A stretch of DNA of 64,000 bases from CAVVJA01 sp963801715 (GCA_963801715.1 CAWDGB010000005.1:186001-250000); one strand, 5' to 3'; numbered from the stretch's first letter, positions 1 through 8,395 are shown. Numbers and translations: made by a program. The notes: generated from the sequence alone by a model not told the origin.

Positions 1-49
1 CCCTCGGCGACGGGTCATAAGGGAGACCCGTCAGCGCCGACGGATGTGA

Positions 50-68
50 CCGGGCCTGGGCGGCCCGG
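50..68. terminator. GC-rich hairpin downstream of mntH
   Basis: A perfect 7-bp stem (CCGGGCC at 50-56, GGCCCGG at 62-68) with a 5-nt loop lies about 90 bases beyond the minus-strand mntH stop. No T-run follows, which is common for actinobacterial terminators. A second stem-loop (ACGGGT...ACCCGT inside CGGCG...CGCCG) lies at about 5-40. The rest of 1-154 shows no gene. Confidence 0.4.
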
Positions 69-154
69 CCTGCGATGTCGCTGAGCACGCGTGGCGGCGT
101 GGGTCACTTCCGGTGACCAGTGACCGAATGAGCGGAGTACGCGGTGCGGGTCTT

Positions 155-1429
155 CTAGAACACGCCACTGAGCGTGTTGTAGAGCAGGTAGGTGTTCAAG
201 CCGGAGATGGTGATGGTGATCAGCAGCATGGCCGCGTTGGTTAGGCGGCGGTTGGTCATGTCGGACATCACGCGCCGGTCGCGGGTAACGAGCAGCAGTG
301 GCACGAGCGCGAACGGGATGCCGAACGACAGCACGATCTGAGAGAGGACAAGGGCCTGGCTGGTGTTAACGGCCAGCGCGAGCACGACCAGCGACGGAAG
401 CATGGTCAGCCCGCGGCGCAGTAGCAGCGGGATGCGCCAGTTCATGAAGCCGGCCATGACGATCTGGCCCGCGTAGGTGCCCACGCTCGAGGAGGACAAG
501 CCTGACGCCATCAAGGCGATTCCGAAGGCAAGCGCGGCGCCGCCGCCTAGTAGTACGCCTAGCTGGGTGTGGATTGCGCCGAGGTCGCCGACGCCGGCTT
601 GCCCGGGCTTGTGGAACAGGGCCGCGGCGATGCACAGCATCGAGAGGTTGACCGCGCCCGCGAGGCCGAGCCCGACGATGCAGTCCCACCTGTTGTACTT
701 CAGCAGTGTCTTGCGTTCATCCGCGTCGGCCGCCGGGATCCGGTTCTTCTGTAGCGCCGAATGGAGGTAGACAACGTGCGGCATCACGGTGGCCCCGATG
801 ATTGCGACGGTCAGGCTCAACTGGTTACCGCCGCCGAAGTGCGGGACGACACCGGCGGCGAGTTGCCCGTAGCGCTGATCACCGGCCATGAAGAAGACAT
901 AGAGGAAGCCGACCCCGACGAACACGAGCAGCGCGATAATTGCCAATTCGAACCGGCGGTAGCCGTGTTGCTCGAGTGCCAGGATCACAAATGCGACGGC
1001 CGCAGTGATCAGCCCGGCCGGCAACAAGGGGATCCCGAAGATGAGGTTGAGGCCAACCGCGGCGCCGACGAACTCCGCGAGATCGGTCGCCATGGCCACG
1101 ATCTCGGCCTGTATCCACAGCACGAGATTGGCGCGGCGACCGAACCTTTCCCGGCAAAGTTCGGGCAGGCTGCGACCGGTTGCGAGGCCCGCTTTCGACG
1201 TCAGGTACTGCACCTGAATGGCCATCAGATTGGCCAGCACGATCACCCACGCCAGCTGGTAACCGTGTTCGGCTCCACCGGCGAAGTTGGTCGCGAAGTT
1301 GCCCGGATCAACATATGCGACGGATGCGACGAACGCTGGACCGAACAGGGCCACGGTTGTCCGGACGCGCCCCCGGCGGCGCACGTCCTGCAACGTGAGC
1401 TGAACCGGAGCACTGGTGACCGCGCTCAA
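155..1429 (-). CDS. mntH: Nramp-family Mn2+/divalent metal transporter MntH
   Basis: About 424 residues and polytopic, the usual length for bacterial MntH. It imports Mn2+ (and often Fe2+) across the membrane with protons. The family signatures are visible: Asp-Pro-Gly-Asn-Phe early in the protein, where the metal-binding Asp and Asn sit, and a Met-Pro-His motif in the sixth helix region (GATVMPHVVYLHSAL). I place the start at TTG 1429: it overlaps the mntR stop (TTGA) and has GGAG seven bases upstream inside mntR. The open frame runs further upstream to 1633, but that part is mntR in another frame. mntR-mntH therefore form a translationally coupled pair, and MntR is the expected regulator. 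The start codon is inferred; the family call is firm. Confidence 0.9.
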   Translation of the reverse strand: MSAVTSAPVQLTLQDVRRRGRVRTTVALFGPAFVASVAYVDPGNFATNFAGGAEHGYQLAWVIVLANLMAIQVQYLTSKAGLATGRSLPELCRERFGRRANLVLWIQAEIVAMATDLAEFVGAAVGLNLIFGIPLLPAGLITAAVAFVILALEQHGYRRFELAIIALLVFVGVGFLYVFFMAGDQRYGQLAAGVVPHFGGGNQLSLTVAIIGATVMPHVVYLHSALQKNRIPAADADERKTLLKYNRWDCIVGLGLAGAVNLSMLCIAAALFHKPGQAGVGDLGAIHTQLGVLLGGGAALAFGIALMASGLSSSSVGTYAGQIVMAGFMNWRIPLLLRRGLTMLPSLVVLALAVNTSQALVLSQIVLSFGIPFALVPLLLVTRDRRVMSDMTNRRLTNAAMLLITITISGLNTYLLYNTLSGVF

Positions 1430-2127
1430 CTGGCCGCTCCGTCGCGGTCCAGTTCGATCGAGAGGACCTCGGCCAGGCCGTAGCCGAAACCGTGCACCCG
1501 TCCTTCCTTTGGGTCGCCGACACGGATTACCACGGATCCACCGAAGGGCTCCCGGCCGAGGACCTCGATACGATCGCCGAGGTCGATGCTGCAGGTGTCG
1601 AGATATCGGAGGACCTCCGGGTTGCCGTTCCATACCCGCACTAGCCGGCCGACCGCCCCCGGCTCGAGCCGGGAGAGCAACTCACTCGGCGCGGCCAGCA
1701 GCTGACCATCCGAGGTGGGAATGGGATCCCCATGCGGATCCGCCACCGGGTTGCCGAGCTTTGCCGCGATCCTCTCGACGAATAACTCCGAAACAGCGTG
1801 CTCGAGCACCTCGGCTTCCTGCTCGACCTCCTCCCAGCCGTAGCCCAGGCTCTCCGCGAGGAACAACTCGACGAGCCGGCGGCGGCGAATGACCCGCAGT
1901 GCCAGCTGCATTCCGGCCGACGAAAGACTCACATCCGAGTAAGGACGGTGACTGATCAGGCCCATCGCGCGCAGCCGGCCGAGCATCGCCGACACCGACG
2001 ACGCAGTGACCTGCAACTCCACAGCCAGCACGGTGGTGGTCACCGCGCAACCACGCTCATCGAGACTGTAGATCGCCTTGACGTAGTCTTCGACGGCACG
2101 GGTCGGCTTCTCCGCCCCATCAAACAT
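1426..2127 (-). CDS. mntR: DtxR-family manganese-responsive regulator (MntR type)
   Basis: N-terminal winged helix, dimerisation/metal domain, then a C-terminal SH3-like FeoA domain. Metal selectivity looks like MntR rather than IdeR/DtxR: the Asp of the Glu-Asp-Tyr near the N-terminus matches B. subtilis MntR Asp8 (Met10 in DtxR), and the Glu of EAEVLEH matches MntR Glu99 (Cys102 in DtxR). EH of the same motif matches Glu102/His103. Oddity: the residue matching MntR His77 is Arg (codon CGC, one transition from CAC). Start is uncertain: ATG 2127, ATG 2148 or TTG 2169; none has a good ribosome site. It is coupled to mntH downstream. A 15-bp inverted repeat shared with the mim promoters lies just upstream at 2163-2177. 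Confidence 0.85.
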   Translation of the reverse strand: MFDGAEKPTRAVEDYVKAIYSLDERGCAVTTTVLAVELQVTASSVSAMLGRLRAMGLISHRPYSDVSLSSAGMQLALRVIRRRRLVELFLAESLGYGWEEVEQEAEVLEHAVSELFVERIAAKLGNPVADPHGDPIPTSDGQLLAAPSELLSRLEPGAVGRLVRVWNGNPEVLRYLDTCSIDLGDRIEVLGREPFGGSVVIRVGDPKEGRVHGFGYGLAEVLSIELDRDGAAS

Positions 2128-2162
2128 ACGTATAAGACTCGACGACATCGAGGTTGTGTCTA

Positions 2163-2177
2163 GTCTCAATCTGAGAT
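2163..2177. promoter_or_regulatory. 15-bp inverted repeat upstream of mntR (mim-type dyad, copy 1)
   Basis: GTCTCAATCTGAGAT: half-sites GTCTCA and TGAGAT around a 3-bp spacer. It is identical base for base to the copy upstream of mimR (13031-13045) and shares the architecture of the two copies in the divergent mim intergenic region. It lies 15-50 bases upstream of the plausible mntR start codons. The rest of the 2170-2330 gap holds nothing else I recognise. Which protein binds it (MimR, MntR or another) is inference. Confidence 0.6.
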
Positions 2178-2330
2178 GCGCACGTATCCCCTACCGCCTG
2201 ATTCACCCCGAAATTCCGTGCTACCAAGACCCGGCGGTTATGACTGCTCCCTGCCGGCGCGATCAAGTACCACCTGGCCGGGGGCCTAGCGATCAGTGCC
2301 CGCCGAGCGGTGGTGCCGGCACCCCGCCGG

Positions 2331-2999
2331 TCAGCTCTTGATGACCGGCCTCCCGAGCGGCAGACCGGGCCCGCCGGTGACGGCCGAGGCGATGCTGAAG
2401 TAGACGTAGACGCCGATCGCAGCAAACAGGAAGACAAGCACGCCGCCGGTCTTGAGCCAGGCACTCGAGGCGTTGATCGTCCCGATCAGCACGGCAATCA
2501 GGGCCAGCTCGACGAGAGCGAAGATTGCCGTGAATGCGAGCGGCAGCCGCAACGTAGCCAGGGTCAGCATCCCCATGATCACTATCCAGGTGATGAGGAA
2601 CAGCCCCTGGGTGTGCACGATGGCGTTCAGGGTGATCCCGAACAAGTCGTGCAGCAGTCCGAAGACCAGGAGCGCATAACTGATCCAGAATCCCCCGAAG
2701 ATGCCGAATACGCTGGCGACGGCGCTTTGGCCGACCGCAGCCGCCCAGACCGTCGCGATGGTCAGGCCAAGCCCGGTGGCGCCGGCGATGATGGCCAGCG
2801 GCGCGCCGACGGCGCCGGCCGGAACATACCCGGTGAGAGCAAGCGCCAGGGCGACCGAGCCGGCAACGAAGACCGGAATCCCGAGCGCGGCGGGATTGCC
2901 GGCCAGGAAGGCGTTCTCCGGCACGCTGGCCGGCGCGGCGGAAGGGGGAGGTCCGGCGTCGAGATCAAGCTGCCCGGGCGTGACGCTTTGGGTGGTCAT
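2331..2999 (-). CDS. Acetate uptake transporter, GPR1/FUN34/YaaH (SatP) family
   Basis: About 222 residues with six predicted membrane spans and the family's N-terminal Asn-Pro-Ala-x-Leu-Gly signature (AGNPAALGIP). Members move acetate or succinate with protons. ATG 2999 is chosen because AGGAGA precedes it; the open frame to 3089 adds an unrelated charged leader. It is the last gene of the minus-strand operon beginning with the amidohydrolase at 6081. Acetate (or acetone-derived C2/C3 acids) is a plausible product of the mim pathway, so co-transcription makes sense. The substrate is inferred from the family. Confidence 0.85.
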   Translation of the reverse strand: MTTQSVTPGQLDLDAGPPPSAAPASVPENAFLAGNPAALGIPVFVAGSVALALALTGYVPAGAVGAPLAIIAGATGLGLTIATVWAAAVGQSAVASVFGIFGGFWISYALLVFGLLHDLFGITLNAIVHTQGLFLITWIVIMGMLTLATLRLPLAFTAIFALVELALIAVLIGTINASSAWLKTGGVLVFLFAAIGVYVYFSIASAVTGGPGLPLGRPVIKS

Positions 3000-3051
3000 G
3001 ATGTCTCCTCGTAGGTCGACAGGGTGCAAATGTGGGCAGCCGAGTCCGGTG

Positions 3052-3261
3052 TCAGGTGGAGAAGTGCGTAGCCGACGCCGCTGCGGCAAGGACGGCGCAG
3101 GTGACGTAGGCCCAGCGGGCGTTGCGCTGCCACCACTCGATGCGGCGGCGGCATCTGATCGGCAAGCCGTCCAGGTCGGATATCGGCACTACGTGGACTG
3201 ACAGCCACATAGCGGCGGTGAAGACGATGGCGATCGCCAGCAGCCATAGTGCTGGTGACAT
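3052..3261 (-). CDS. Small two-helix membrane protein, unknown function
   Basis: 69 residues: a hydrophobic helix at about 3-22, a basic central loop containing RCRRRIEWWQRNARW, and a second hydrophobic helix at about 50-65. ATG 3261 has GGGAGG eight bases upstream; GTG 3270 is the alternative. It sits 14 bases after the alcohol dehydrogenase stop and about 50 bases before the transporter start, so it is almost certainly co-transcribed with both. I do not recognise a family. Confidence 0.65.
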   Translation of the reverse strand: MSPALWLLAIAIVFTAAMWLSVHVVPISDLDGLPIRCRRRIEWWQRNARWAYVTCAVLAAAASATHFST

Positions 3262-3275
3262 CGAGGCCACCTCCC

Positions 3276-4301
3276 TCAGGGGACAAGAATCGCGCGACCG
3301 CGCACCTTGCCGTGGTCCAGATCGTCGAGCGCCTTCTGGAAGTCAGTCAACGGATAGGTACTCGTGTGCAACGTGACCTGACCGCGGGCGGCCAGGACCA
3401 TCAGCTCGGCCAGGTCGTTGTAGGACCCGACGAGGTTTCCGATGAAGTTGATCTCAGTCGAGATGATGTCGATCGCAAGGACGTTGATCGACCCGCCGTA
3501 GCCGATGACGTAGTAGTTGCCATTACGGCGCAGGCAAGCCACTCCCATTTCGACCGCGCCGCCCTCGCCGACGAAGTCGATCACGGCCTCCGCACCCTTG
3601 CCATCGGTCAAGTCCTGTACCACGCCTACGGTGTCGTCGTTCGAAACAACGGTGTGGTCGGCGCCGAGATCGCTCGCCAGCGCAAGGGCGTCGGGGTTGC
3701 GGTCGACAACGATCATCTCGACGGGCGACAGGGCCCGGAGCACCTGCACGCCTATGTGTCCGAGTCCACCGGCGCCGATGATCACTGCCCGGTCGCCTGG
3801 GCGGAGCTTTCGAGCCGCCTTGGCGACCGCGTGGTAGGCCGTAAGCCCGGCGTCCGCGAGCGCGGCGACACCTGCCGGCTCGAGTGCGGCGTCGAGCTTT
3901 ATTGCCGAACGCGCAGATGTCTTGAGGTATTCGGCGTACCCGCCATCGGAATCGATGCCGGGAAACGCCGAGTTCTCACAATGCACGTCGTCGCCGTCCC
4001 GACACGCTCGGCACAGTCCGCAGGTGACGAGGGGGTGCAGGATTACCGGATCGCCGACCGCCACGTTCGTGACCGCGCTACCTACTGCTGAGACCCAGCC
4101 TGCGTTCTCGTGACCGAGCGTGTACGGCAGGGACACGCCGGACTTCTCGGCCCACTGACCCTCGATGATGTGTAGGTCGGTTCGACAGACCCCAGCGCCG
4201 CCGATCCTGACGATGATGTCGAACGGCGCGGCGACGTCAGGCTCCGGTACGTCAACCAGTTCGGGGGCGACGTCGTACTTCATTAGCTGCACAGCCTTCA
4301 T
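3276..4301 (-). CDS. Zn-dependent NAD alcohol dehydrogenase of the mim/prm cluster
   Basis: 341 residues, medium-chain dehydrogenase. Catalytic zinc ligands are visible as Cys39 and His64-Glu65, with Asp150 as the likely third ligand position; the structural zinc site is Cys94, 97, 100 and 108. The Rossmann motif GAGGLG is at 176-181. In mim and propane-monooxygenase clusters an enzyme of this class oxidises the alcohol made by the monooxygenase, for example 2-propanol to acetone. Its ATG overlaps the stop of the MIP18 gene by 4 nt (4298-4301), so translation is coupled. Class is certain; the alcohol substrate is inferred from context. Confidence 0.9.
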   Translation of the reverse strand: MKAVQLMKYDVAPELVDVPEPDVAAPFDIIVRIGGAGVCRTDLHIIEGQWAEKSGVSLPYTLGHENAGWVSAVGSAVTNVAVGDPVILHPLVTCGLCRACRDGDDVHCENSAFPGIDSDGGYAEYLKTSARSAIKLDAALEPAGVAALADAGLTAYHAVAKAARKLRPGDRAVIIGAGGLGHIGVQVLRALSPVEMIVVDRNPDALALASDLGADHTVVSNDDTVGVVQDLTDGKGAEAVIDFVGEGGAVEMGVACLRRNGNYYVIGYGGSINVLAIDIISTEINFIGNLVGSYNDLAELMVLAARGQVTLHTSTYPLTDFQKALDDLDHGKVRGRAILVP

Positions 4302-5038
4302 CGAGCCTCCTCCGGGACCGGGTGTAGGTGTGCCCGCGCTGCCGTCGCGGATTCGGGATAGCGGACGGCCAGCAGCCCGCGGCAGATGTGCGCGTTGCCC
4401 TCGATGCTTACGCCGACGGTGCGACCCATCCGCAGCCGCCGTGCCACCTGGTCATCGGGGACCGGCGTGCCGTCGTCGTCGACCAGCACCGGAGCGTCAG
4501 GGGACGTCGCCAGGCCGACTTCGGCCCGGCGGCGGACCAAACCGTCGCGCGGTGCGCCAGGCGGCAGGTCGGCGATGGTTGCGCGAGGTAGCTCGTCGAC
4601 TGACCACCCGCGCTCCATCAGCCTGCGGCACGCCCGCTCCATGCTCGCGATGTGGGCCTTGCGCCGAAAGGTCAAACGCAGCTCGTCGAGCTCACCGGCA
4701 GCGTGCTCCGGGAATGACCCGACGAAGCCCGCACCGGCCGAGACCCCGGCGTTGATCTGGTCCGAGGCGAAGTGGTCCTCGAGCACGATCTCGACCGACG
4801 AGATGCCTGGTACCGCGAGGATCGCGTCGTGTGCGTCGGCCACCATCAAGAAAGCAAAGTTCGGTGCGCAGAAGAACGTCGGTAGGCGCAGACGCACCAC
4901 CGCCTGGCCGTCGCGCACCTCCGTCGCCGTAACGAACCCGAGATCCACGATGCACTCGTCGAGCTCAGGATCCCGGACGGTCCGCAGTGCCTCGGTCACC
5001 GCGGCTTCGTCCGCGCCGGCGCGGGTCACTGCGGTCAT
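4298..5038 (-). CDS. MIP18/DUF59-family protein of the mim cluster
   Basis: 246 residues. The N-terminal ~100 residues are a MIP18-like (DUF59) domain, related to metal-sulfur carrier proteins SufT and PaaD, starting with EALRTVRDPELDECIVDLG and followed by a Cys in TFFCAPN. The C-terminal half is specific to the mim-associated subfamily. Its role in these clusters is not established; helping metal-centre assembly in the diiron hydroxylase is a reasonable guess. ATG 5038 overlaps the amidohydrolase stop by one base (TAATG) and its own stop overlaps the dehydrogenase start by four. The open frame up to 5239 is read-through of the upstream gene. Confidence 0.85.
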   Translation of the reverse strand: MTAVTRAGADEAAVTEALRTVRDPELDECIVDLGFVTATEVRDGQAVVRLRLPTFFCAPNFAFLMVADAHDAILAVPGISSVEIVLEDHFASDQINAGVSAGAGFVGSFPEHAAGELDELRLTFRRKAHIASMERACRRLMERGWSVDELPRATIADLPPGAPRDGLVRRRAEVGLATSPDAPVLVDDDGTPVPDDQVARRLRMGRTVGVSIEGNAHICRGLLAVRYPESATAARAHLHPVPEEAR

Positions 5039-6081
5039 TACGAAACCCCAACCGCCGACTCCTGCGAGGCCGCTTCGGCGGCTGCGGCGCCGCGCTTGAA
5101 CTGGGCCGGGATCTCCAGGTCGTAGAGCTTCGCGGCGTTGAGCCCGAAGATCTTCCGCTTGCCATCGGGAGTCAGCCTCGGGTAATCGGAATAGGTGTCG
5201 TCGGGGTAGTCCCAGGCCGCGAAACCCTCGACCTGCCACTTCGGTTCCCAGATGGCGTAGTCACTGCCGAAGAGCATCTTGTCCTCGCCGATCCAGAACA
5301 GCAGCTCGCCCATGACCTTCGCAAAGAAGCGCGGCCGGGAGTGCATGAGCCCGCCGATCACCACCGCCAGCCCCGCGTAGACATTGCGCTCCTGGGTCGC
5401 CATGAAGCAGAAGTCCTCGATGCGCGGCAGCCCGACATGCTCGACGATGAAGTTCAACCCCTGGAACCGCGTCGCCGCGTGGTCGACGTCGGACACATCA
5501 AAGGCGTCCTTGTCCAGCGGCCAGATGGTCGGTCCCTTGTGGACGTGGATGTTCTTGACGCCGAGTTCCTCGCACTTCTCCAGGAACCTATATGCCTCAG
5601 GGTCCTTGAGGGTCCAGCCCCGCGAACCTTGGCGCCACTCGGCGGTGTAGAGCTTGCATCCCTTGCACCCGTATTTGCTGACATCCTCGGCGAGCTGCTT
5701 GAGCCCCGCGTCGCCCTCACGCGGATCCCACCGAGTGTTGAGCAGGAACTTTCCCGGATGCTTCAAACCGAATTCGCTGTTCGTTTCGGTCGTATTGAAG
5801 CCGTTCTTATACCACTCCGTAAGATACGTCGGCTGGAAGATTGCGACGTCCACATAGCCGTCCTCGAAGACGTCTTTCATGAAGTCGTCCTCGGAGTACT
5901 TCTCGAAATGCTCGAGAGTCCAATGGGTATCTGCTGGACCGAGACTCTGGTACGCGTGGAAGCACTCGATCCACCCTTTCGCGTACTCCTCCTTACCTTC
6001 GACCCAGTTGGCCGGGCTCGCGTCCCACAGGTGGGTGTGGCCGTCAACCACCCAGTAGCTCTCTCCGTCCTTCGTGTACAT
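5038..6081 (-). CDS. Amidohydrolase-2 family protein of the mim/prm cluster
   Basis: 347 residues, TIM-barrel metal-dependent hydrolase of the amidohydrolase-2 (ACMSD-like) type. The N-terminal metal motif is Gly-His-Thr-His (His15, His17), and a HVGLPR motif follows in the middle. Homologues accompany mim and propane-monooxygenase operons, but their substrate is unknown to me; hydrolysis or decarboxylation of an oxidised intermediate is the likely type of reaction. ATG 6081 has GGAGGAG upstream. It is the first gene of the minus-strand operon, whose promoter must lie in 6082-6300, where one copy of the 15-bp dyad sits (6241-6255). Confidence 0.88.
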   Translation of the reverse strand: MYTKDGESYWVVDGHTHLWDASPANWVEGKEEYAKGWIECFHAYQSLGPADTHWTLEHFEKYSEDDFMKDVFEDGYVDVAIFQPTYLTEWYKNGFNTTETNSEFGLKHPGKFLLNTRWDPREGDAGLKQLAEDVSKYGCKGCKLYTAEWRQGSRGWTLKDPEAYRFLEKCEELGVKNIHVHKGPTIWPLDKDAFDVSDVDHAATRFQGLNFIVEHVGLPRIEDFCFMATQERNVYAGLAVVIGGLMHSRPRFFAKVMGELLFWIGEDKMLFGSDYAIWEPKWQVEGFAAWDYPDDTYSDYPRLTPDGKRKIFGLNAAKLYDLEIPAQFKRGAAAAEAASQESAVGVS

Positions 6082-6240
6082 CCGCAATCTCCTCCGATTG
6101 GCTGGTCGGCTGCCTGCCAGACGGGCCGACCTGATCAACGTCGGGTCGCTGAGCACGCTCGAATGCACGCCACACCCGCAGGCGGGGCGCTCCCGGTCCT
6201 CTCCGTGGCTCGACAGTAGGACGCGGCCGAATCTCGAGTT

Positions 6241-6255
6241 GTCTCAAAACGAGAC
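6241..6255. promoter_or_regulatory. 15-bp inverted repeat in the divergent mim promoter (copy 2)
   Basis: GTCTCAAAACGAGAC: GTCTCA-N3-CGAGAC, about 160 bases upstream of the amidohydrolase start on the minus strand and 54 bases upstream of the broken small gene at 6309. The distance to the amidohydrolase start mirrors that of copy 3 to mimA. Candidate MimR binding site. Confidence 0.65.
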
Positions 6256-6308
6256 GTCGGGAGAAGCCGCCGGGCCGTTTCATGCCGTTGCCTACCAAGG
6301 AGGTTGCC

Positions 6309-6558
6309 GTGACCGATTCCAACGGGCCGCAGCCGGAGACTTACAGCCCTTGGACAGTCGTCAATGTGGTGTTCCATCACCTTGTCGACGTGGGCCTGCA
6401 CCCCACGCTGGGCGAGTGGCGGGCATCCGGGTGAGCCAGCCGCAGCGCTGCTGCGCGCGCTGGGTATCACGCCGACGATCGAGGGTGACGCCCGAGAATC
6501 CGAGCAGAGGCGTCAGCATCTGGCCGAGCTCCGGGCAGCGATGATGGACGATCCCTGA
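6309..6558 (+). pseudogene. Frameshifted small conserved-looking gene upstream of mimA
   Basis: A GTG at 6309 with a strong ribosome site (AGGAGG, six bases upstream) opens a frame reading MTDSNGPQPETYSPWTVVN and stops at 6434. From about 6417 the +1 frame continues smoothly as GGHPGEPAAALLRALGI to a stop at 6558. Removing one base (extra T at 6417, after the GAG codon) gives a single 82-residue soluble protein. The amino-acid style of both halves matches one small actinobacterial protein I recall only vaguely, of unknown function. It is either a real frameshift or a sequencing error. Confidence 0.6.
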
Positions 6559-6573
6559 TCGTTTAGCGACCTC

Positions 6574-6588
6574 GTCTCATGTTGAGAC
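6574..6588. promoter_or_regulatory. 15-bp inverted repeat upstream of mimA (copy 3)
   Basis: GTCTCATGTTGAGAC, a perfect 6-3-6 inverted repeat, starting 166 bases upstream of the mimA ATG. The spacing suits an upstream activator site. The remaining ~150 bases to mimA form the presumed promoter and leader; I cannot pick a convincing -35/-10 pair. Confidence 0.7.
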
Positions 6589-6739
6589 TGTCCTACCGGG
6601 GATCCAGGGATCTAATCGGGGTTATCGGCGTGTCGCGCGCGCCTAGCTCGTGCTCGCCTCCGTCCGGCGATCGAAGCAGCGCGAACTAGGGGAACAGCAG
6701 CAGGAGTCGGCAGCAGCCACCGACCGCGAAGGAGTGCCC

Positions 6740-8395
6740 ATGAGCCGTCAGAGTGTGGCGAAAGCCCACCAGAAGATCCAGGAGTTGTCCTGGGACCCGA
6801 TCTACCACGAGCCCGTAGCGCATTACGGAACCGATTACACGTTCCAGAAGGCGAAGAAGAAGGACCCGCTCAAGCAGGTACTGCGCTCGTACTTCCCGAT
6901 GCAGGAGGAGAAGGACCACCGCGTGTACGGCGCCGAGGATGGCGCCATCCGCGGCAACATGTTCCGGCAGGTGCAGGAACGCTGGCTGGAATGGCAGAAG
7001 CTGTTCCTCTCCATCATTCCGCTGCCGGAAATTTCCGCGGCTCGTGCAATGCCGTTGCTGTTCCGGACCGTCCCCAACCCGGAACTGCACAACGGCCAAG
7101 CAATCCAGATGATCGACGAGGTCAGGCACTCGACGATTCAGCAAAACCTCAAGCGCATATACATGAACAACTACATCGACCCGGCCGGCTTCAATTCGAG
7201 CCTGCGCAATTTCCAGAACGACTACTGTGGAACGATCGGCCGGCAGTTCGCGGAAGGCTTCATCACCGGTGACGCGATCACCGCCGCGAGCATCTACCTC
7301 ACCATCGTTGCCGAGACAGCGTTCACCAACACGCTGTTCGTCGCGATGCCGGCCGAAGCGGCCGCCAACGGGGACTACTTGCTGCCGACCGTGTTCCACT
7401 CGGTGCAGTCGGACGAGTCACGGCACATCAGCAACGGCTACGCGACCCTGCTCATGGCGCTGTCGGACGAGAGCAACCACCAGCTCCTCGAGCGCGACCT
7501 GCGCTACGCCTGGTGGAACAACCACCGGGTGGTGGACGCGGCCATCGGCACGTTCATCGAGTACGGCACGAAGGACCGCCGCAAGGAGCGCGAGAGCTAC
7601 GCCGAGATGTGGCGGCGGTGGATCTACGACGACTACTACCGCAGCTACCTCGTACCGCTCGAGAAGTACGGGCTCGTGATCCCGCACGATCTCATCGAGG
7701 AGGCCTGGAACCAGATCTGGAACAAGGGCTACGTGCACGAGGTCGCGCAGTTCTTCGCCACCGGGTGGCTCGCCAACTACTGGCGCATCGACCCGATGAC
7801 CGACGAGGACTTCGAGTGGTTCGAGTACAAGTACCCCGGTTGGTACGACAAGTACGGCAAGTGGTGGGAGAACTACAACCGGCTGTCCGTGCCGAACGGG
7901 CACAACCCGATTGCCCTGGAGAACGTCGACTACGTCTACCCGCATCGCTGCTGGACCTGCATGGTTCCGTGCCTGGTGCGGGAGGACATGGTCGTCGACA
8001 AGGTCGACGGGCAGTGGCGGACCTACTGCCACGAGGTATGCCGGTGGACCGACGCCGAGGCGTTCCGGCCGACATTCCAGGGTCGGCAGACTCCGAACAT
8101 GGGCCAGCTCATCGGCTCTCGGGAGTGGGAGACGCTCTACCACGGCTGGAACTGGGCCGACGTCGTGTCCGACATGGGCTACGTCCGCGACGACGGCAAG
8201 ACGCTCGTTGCGCAGCCGCATCTCGACCTCGACCCGAGGAAGATGTGGACGCTGGACCACCTGCGCCGTTGCCCGCCGTTGCAGAGCCCGAACGTCCTGC
8301 TCAACGAGATGACTGACGCGGAGCGAGCAGCGTTCGTCGCCGACTACAACCGCCAGGGCCCGGCCGGTCGGCCGGCACCCGCGGCGACCTCGTGA
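6740..8395 (+). CDS. mimA: Soluble diiron monooxygenase hydroxylase alpha subunit (MimA/PrmA type)
   Basis: 551 residues. All six diiron ligands are visible: Glu97, Glu127 and His130 (DEVRH), Glu192, Glu226 and His229 (DESRH). Each is offset by exactly 17 from the soluble methane monooxygenase alpha ligands (114, 144, 147, 209, 243, 246). Thr196 matches the conserved active-site Thr213. The position of MMO Cys151 is Gln134, as in other bacterial multicomponent monooxygenases. The sequence and gene order (alpha, reductase, beta, coupling) match mycobacterial mimABCD, which oxidises propane, acetone and phenol; PrmA is the close alternative. ATG 6740 has GGAG upstream. Substrate range cannot be read from sequence. 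Confidence 0.95.
   Translation: MSRQSVAKAHQKIQELSWDPIYHEPVAHYGTDYTFQKAKKKDPLKQVLRSYFPMQEEKDHRVYGAEDGAIRGNMFRQVQERWLEWQKLFLSIIPLPEISAARAMPLLFRTVPNPELHNGQAIQMIDEVRHSTIQQNLKRIYMNNYIDPAGFNSSLRNFQNDYCGTIGRQFAEGFITGDAITAASIYLTIVAETAFTNTLFVAMPAEAAANGDYLLPTVFHSVQSDESRHISNGYATLLMALSDESNHQLLERDLRYAWWNNHRVVDAAIGTFIEYGTKDRRKERESYAEMWRRWIYDDYYRSYLVPLEKYGLVIPHDLIEEAWNQIWNKGYVHEVAQFFATGWLANYWRIDPMTDEDFEWFEYKYPGWYDKYGKWWENYNRLSVPNGHNPIALENVDYVYPHRCWTCMVPCLVREDMVVDKVDGQWRTYCHEVCRWTDAEAFRPTFQGRQTPNMGQLIGSREWETLYHGWNWADVVSDMGYVRDDGKTLVAQPHLDLDPRKMWTLDHLRRCPPLQSPNVLLNEMTDAERAAFVADYNRQGPAGRPAPAATS

Noticed and set aside
1..40. Stem-loop with AAGGGAG, considered as a Mn (yybP-ykoY) riboswitch
   Set aside because: It lies downstream of mntH on the plus strand with no plus-strand gene to control, and the riboswitch consensus is not otherwise matched.
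761..1483. Long plus-strand open frame antisense to mntH
   Set aside because: It mirrors the mntH codons; high-GC antisense frames are routinely open.
1430..1633. N-terminal extension of mntH
   Set aside because: It overlaps mntR completely, has arginine-rich shadow composition, and the TTG at 1429 has a proper ribosome site.
6082..6739. Sigma-54 (-24/-12) promoters for the mim operons
   Set aside because: No convincing GG-N10-GC element was seen, the regulator lacks GAFTGA, and actinobacteria normally lack sigma-54.
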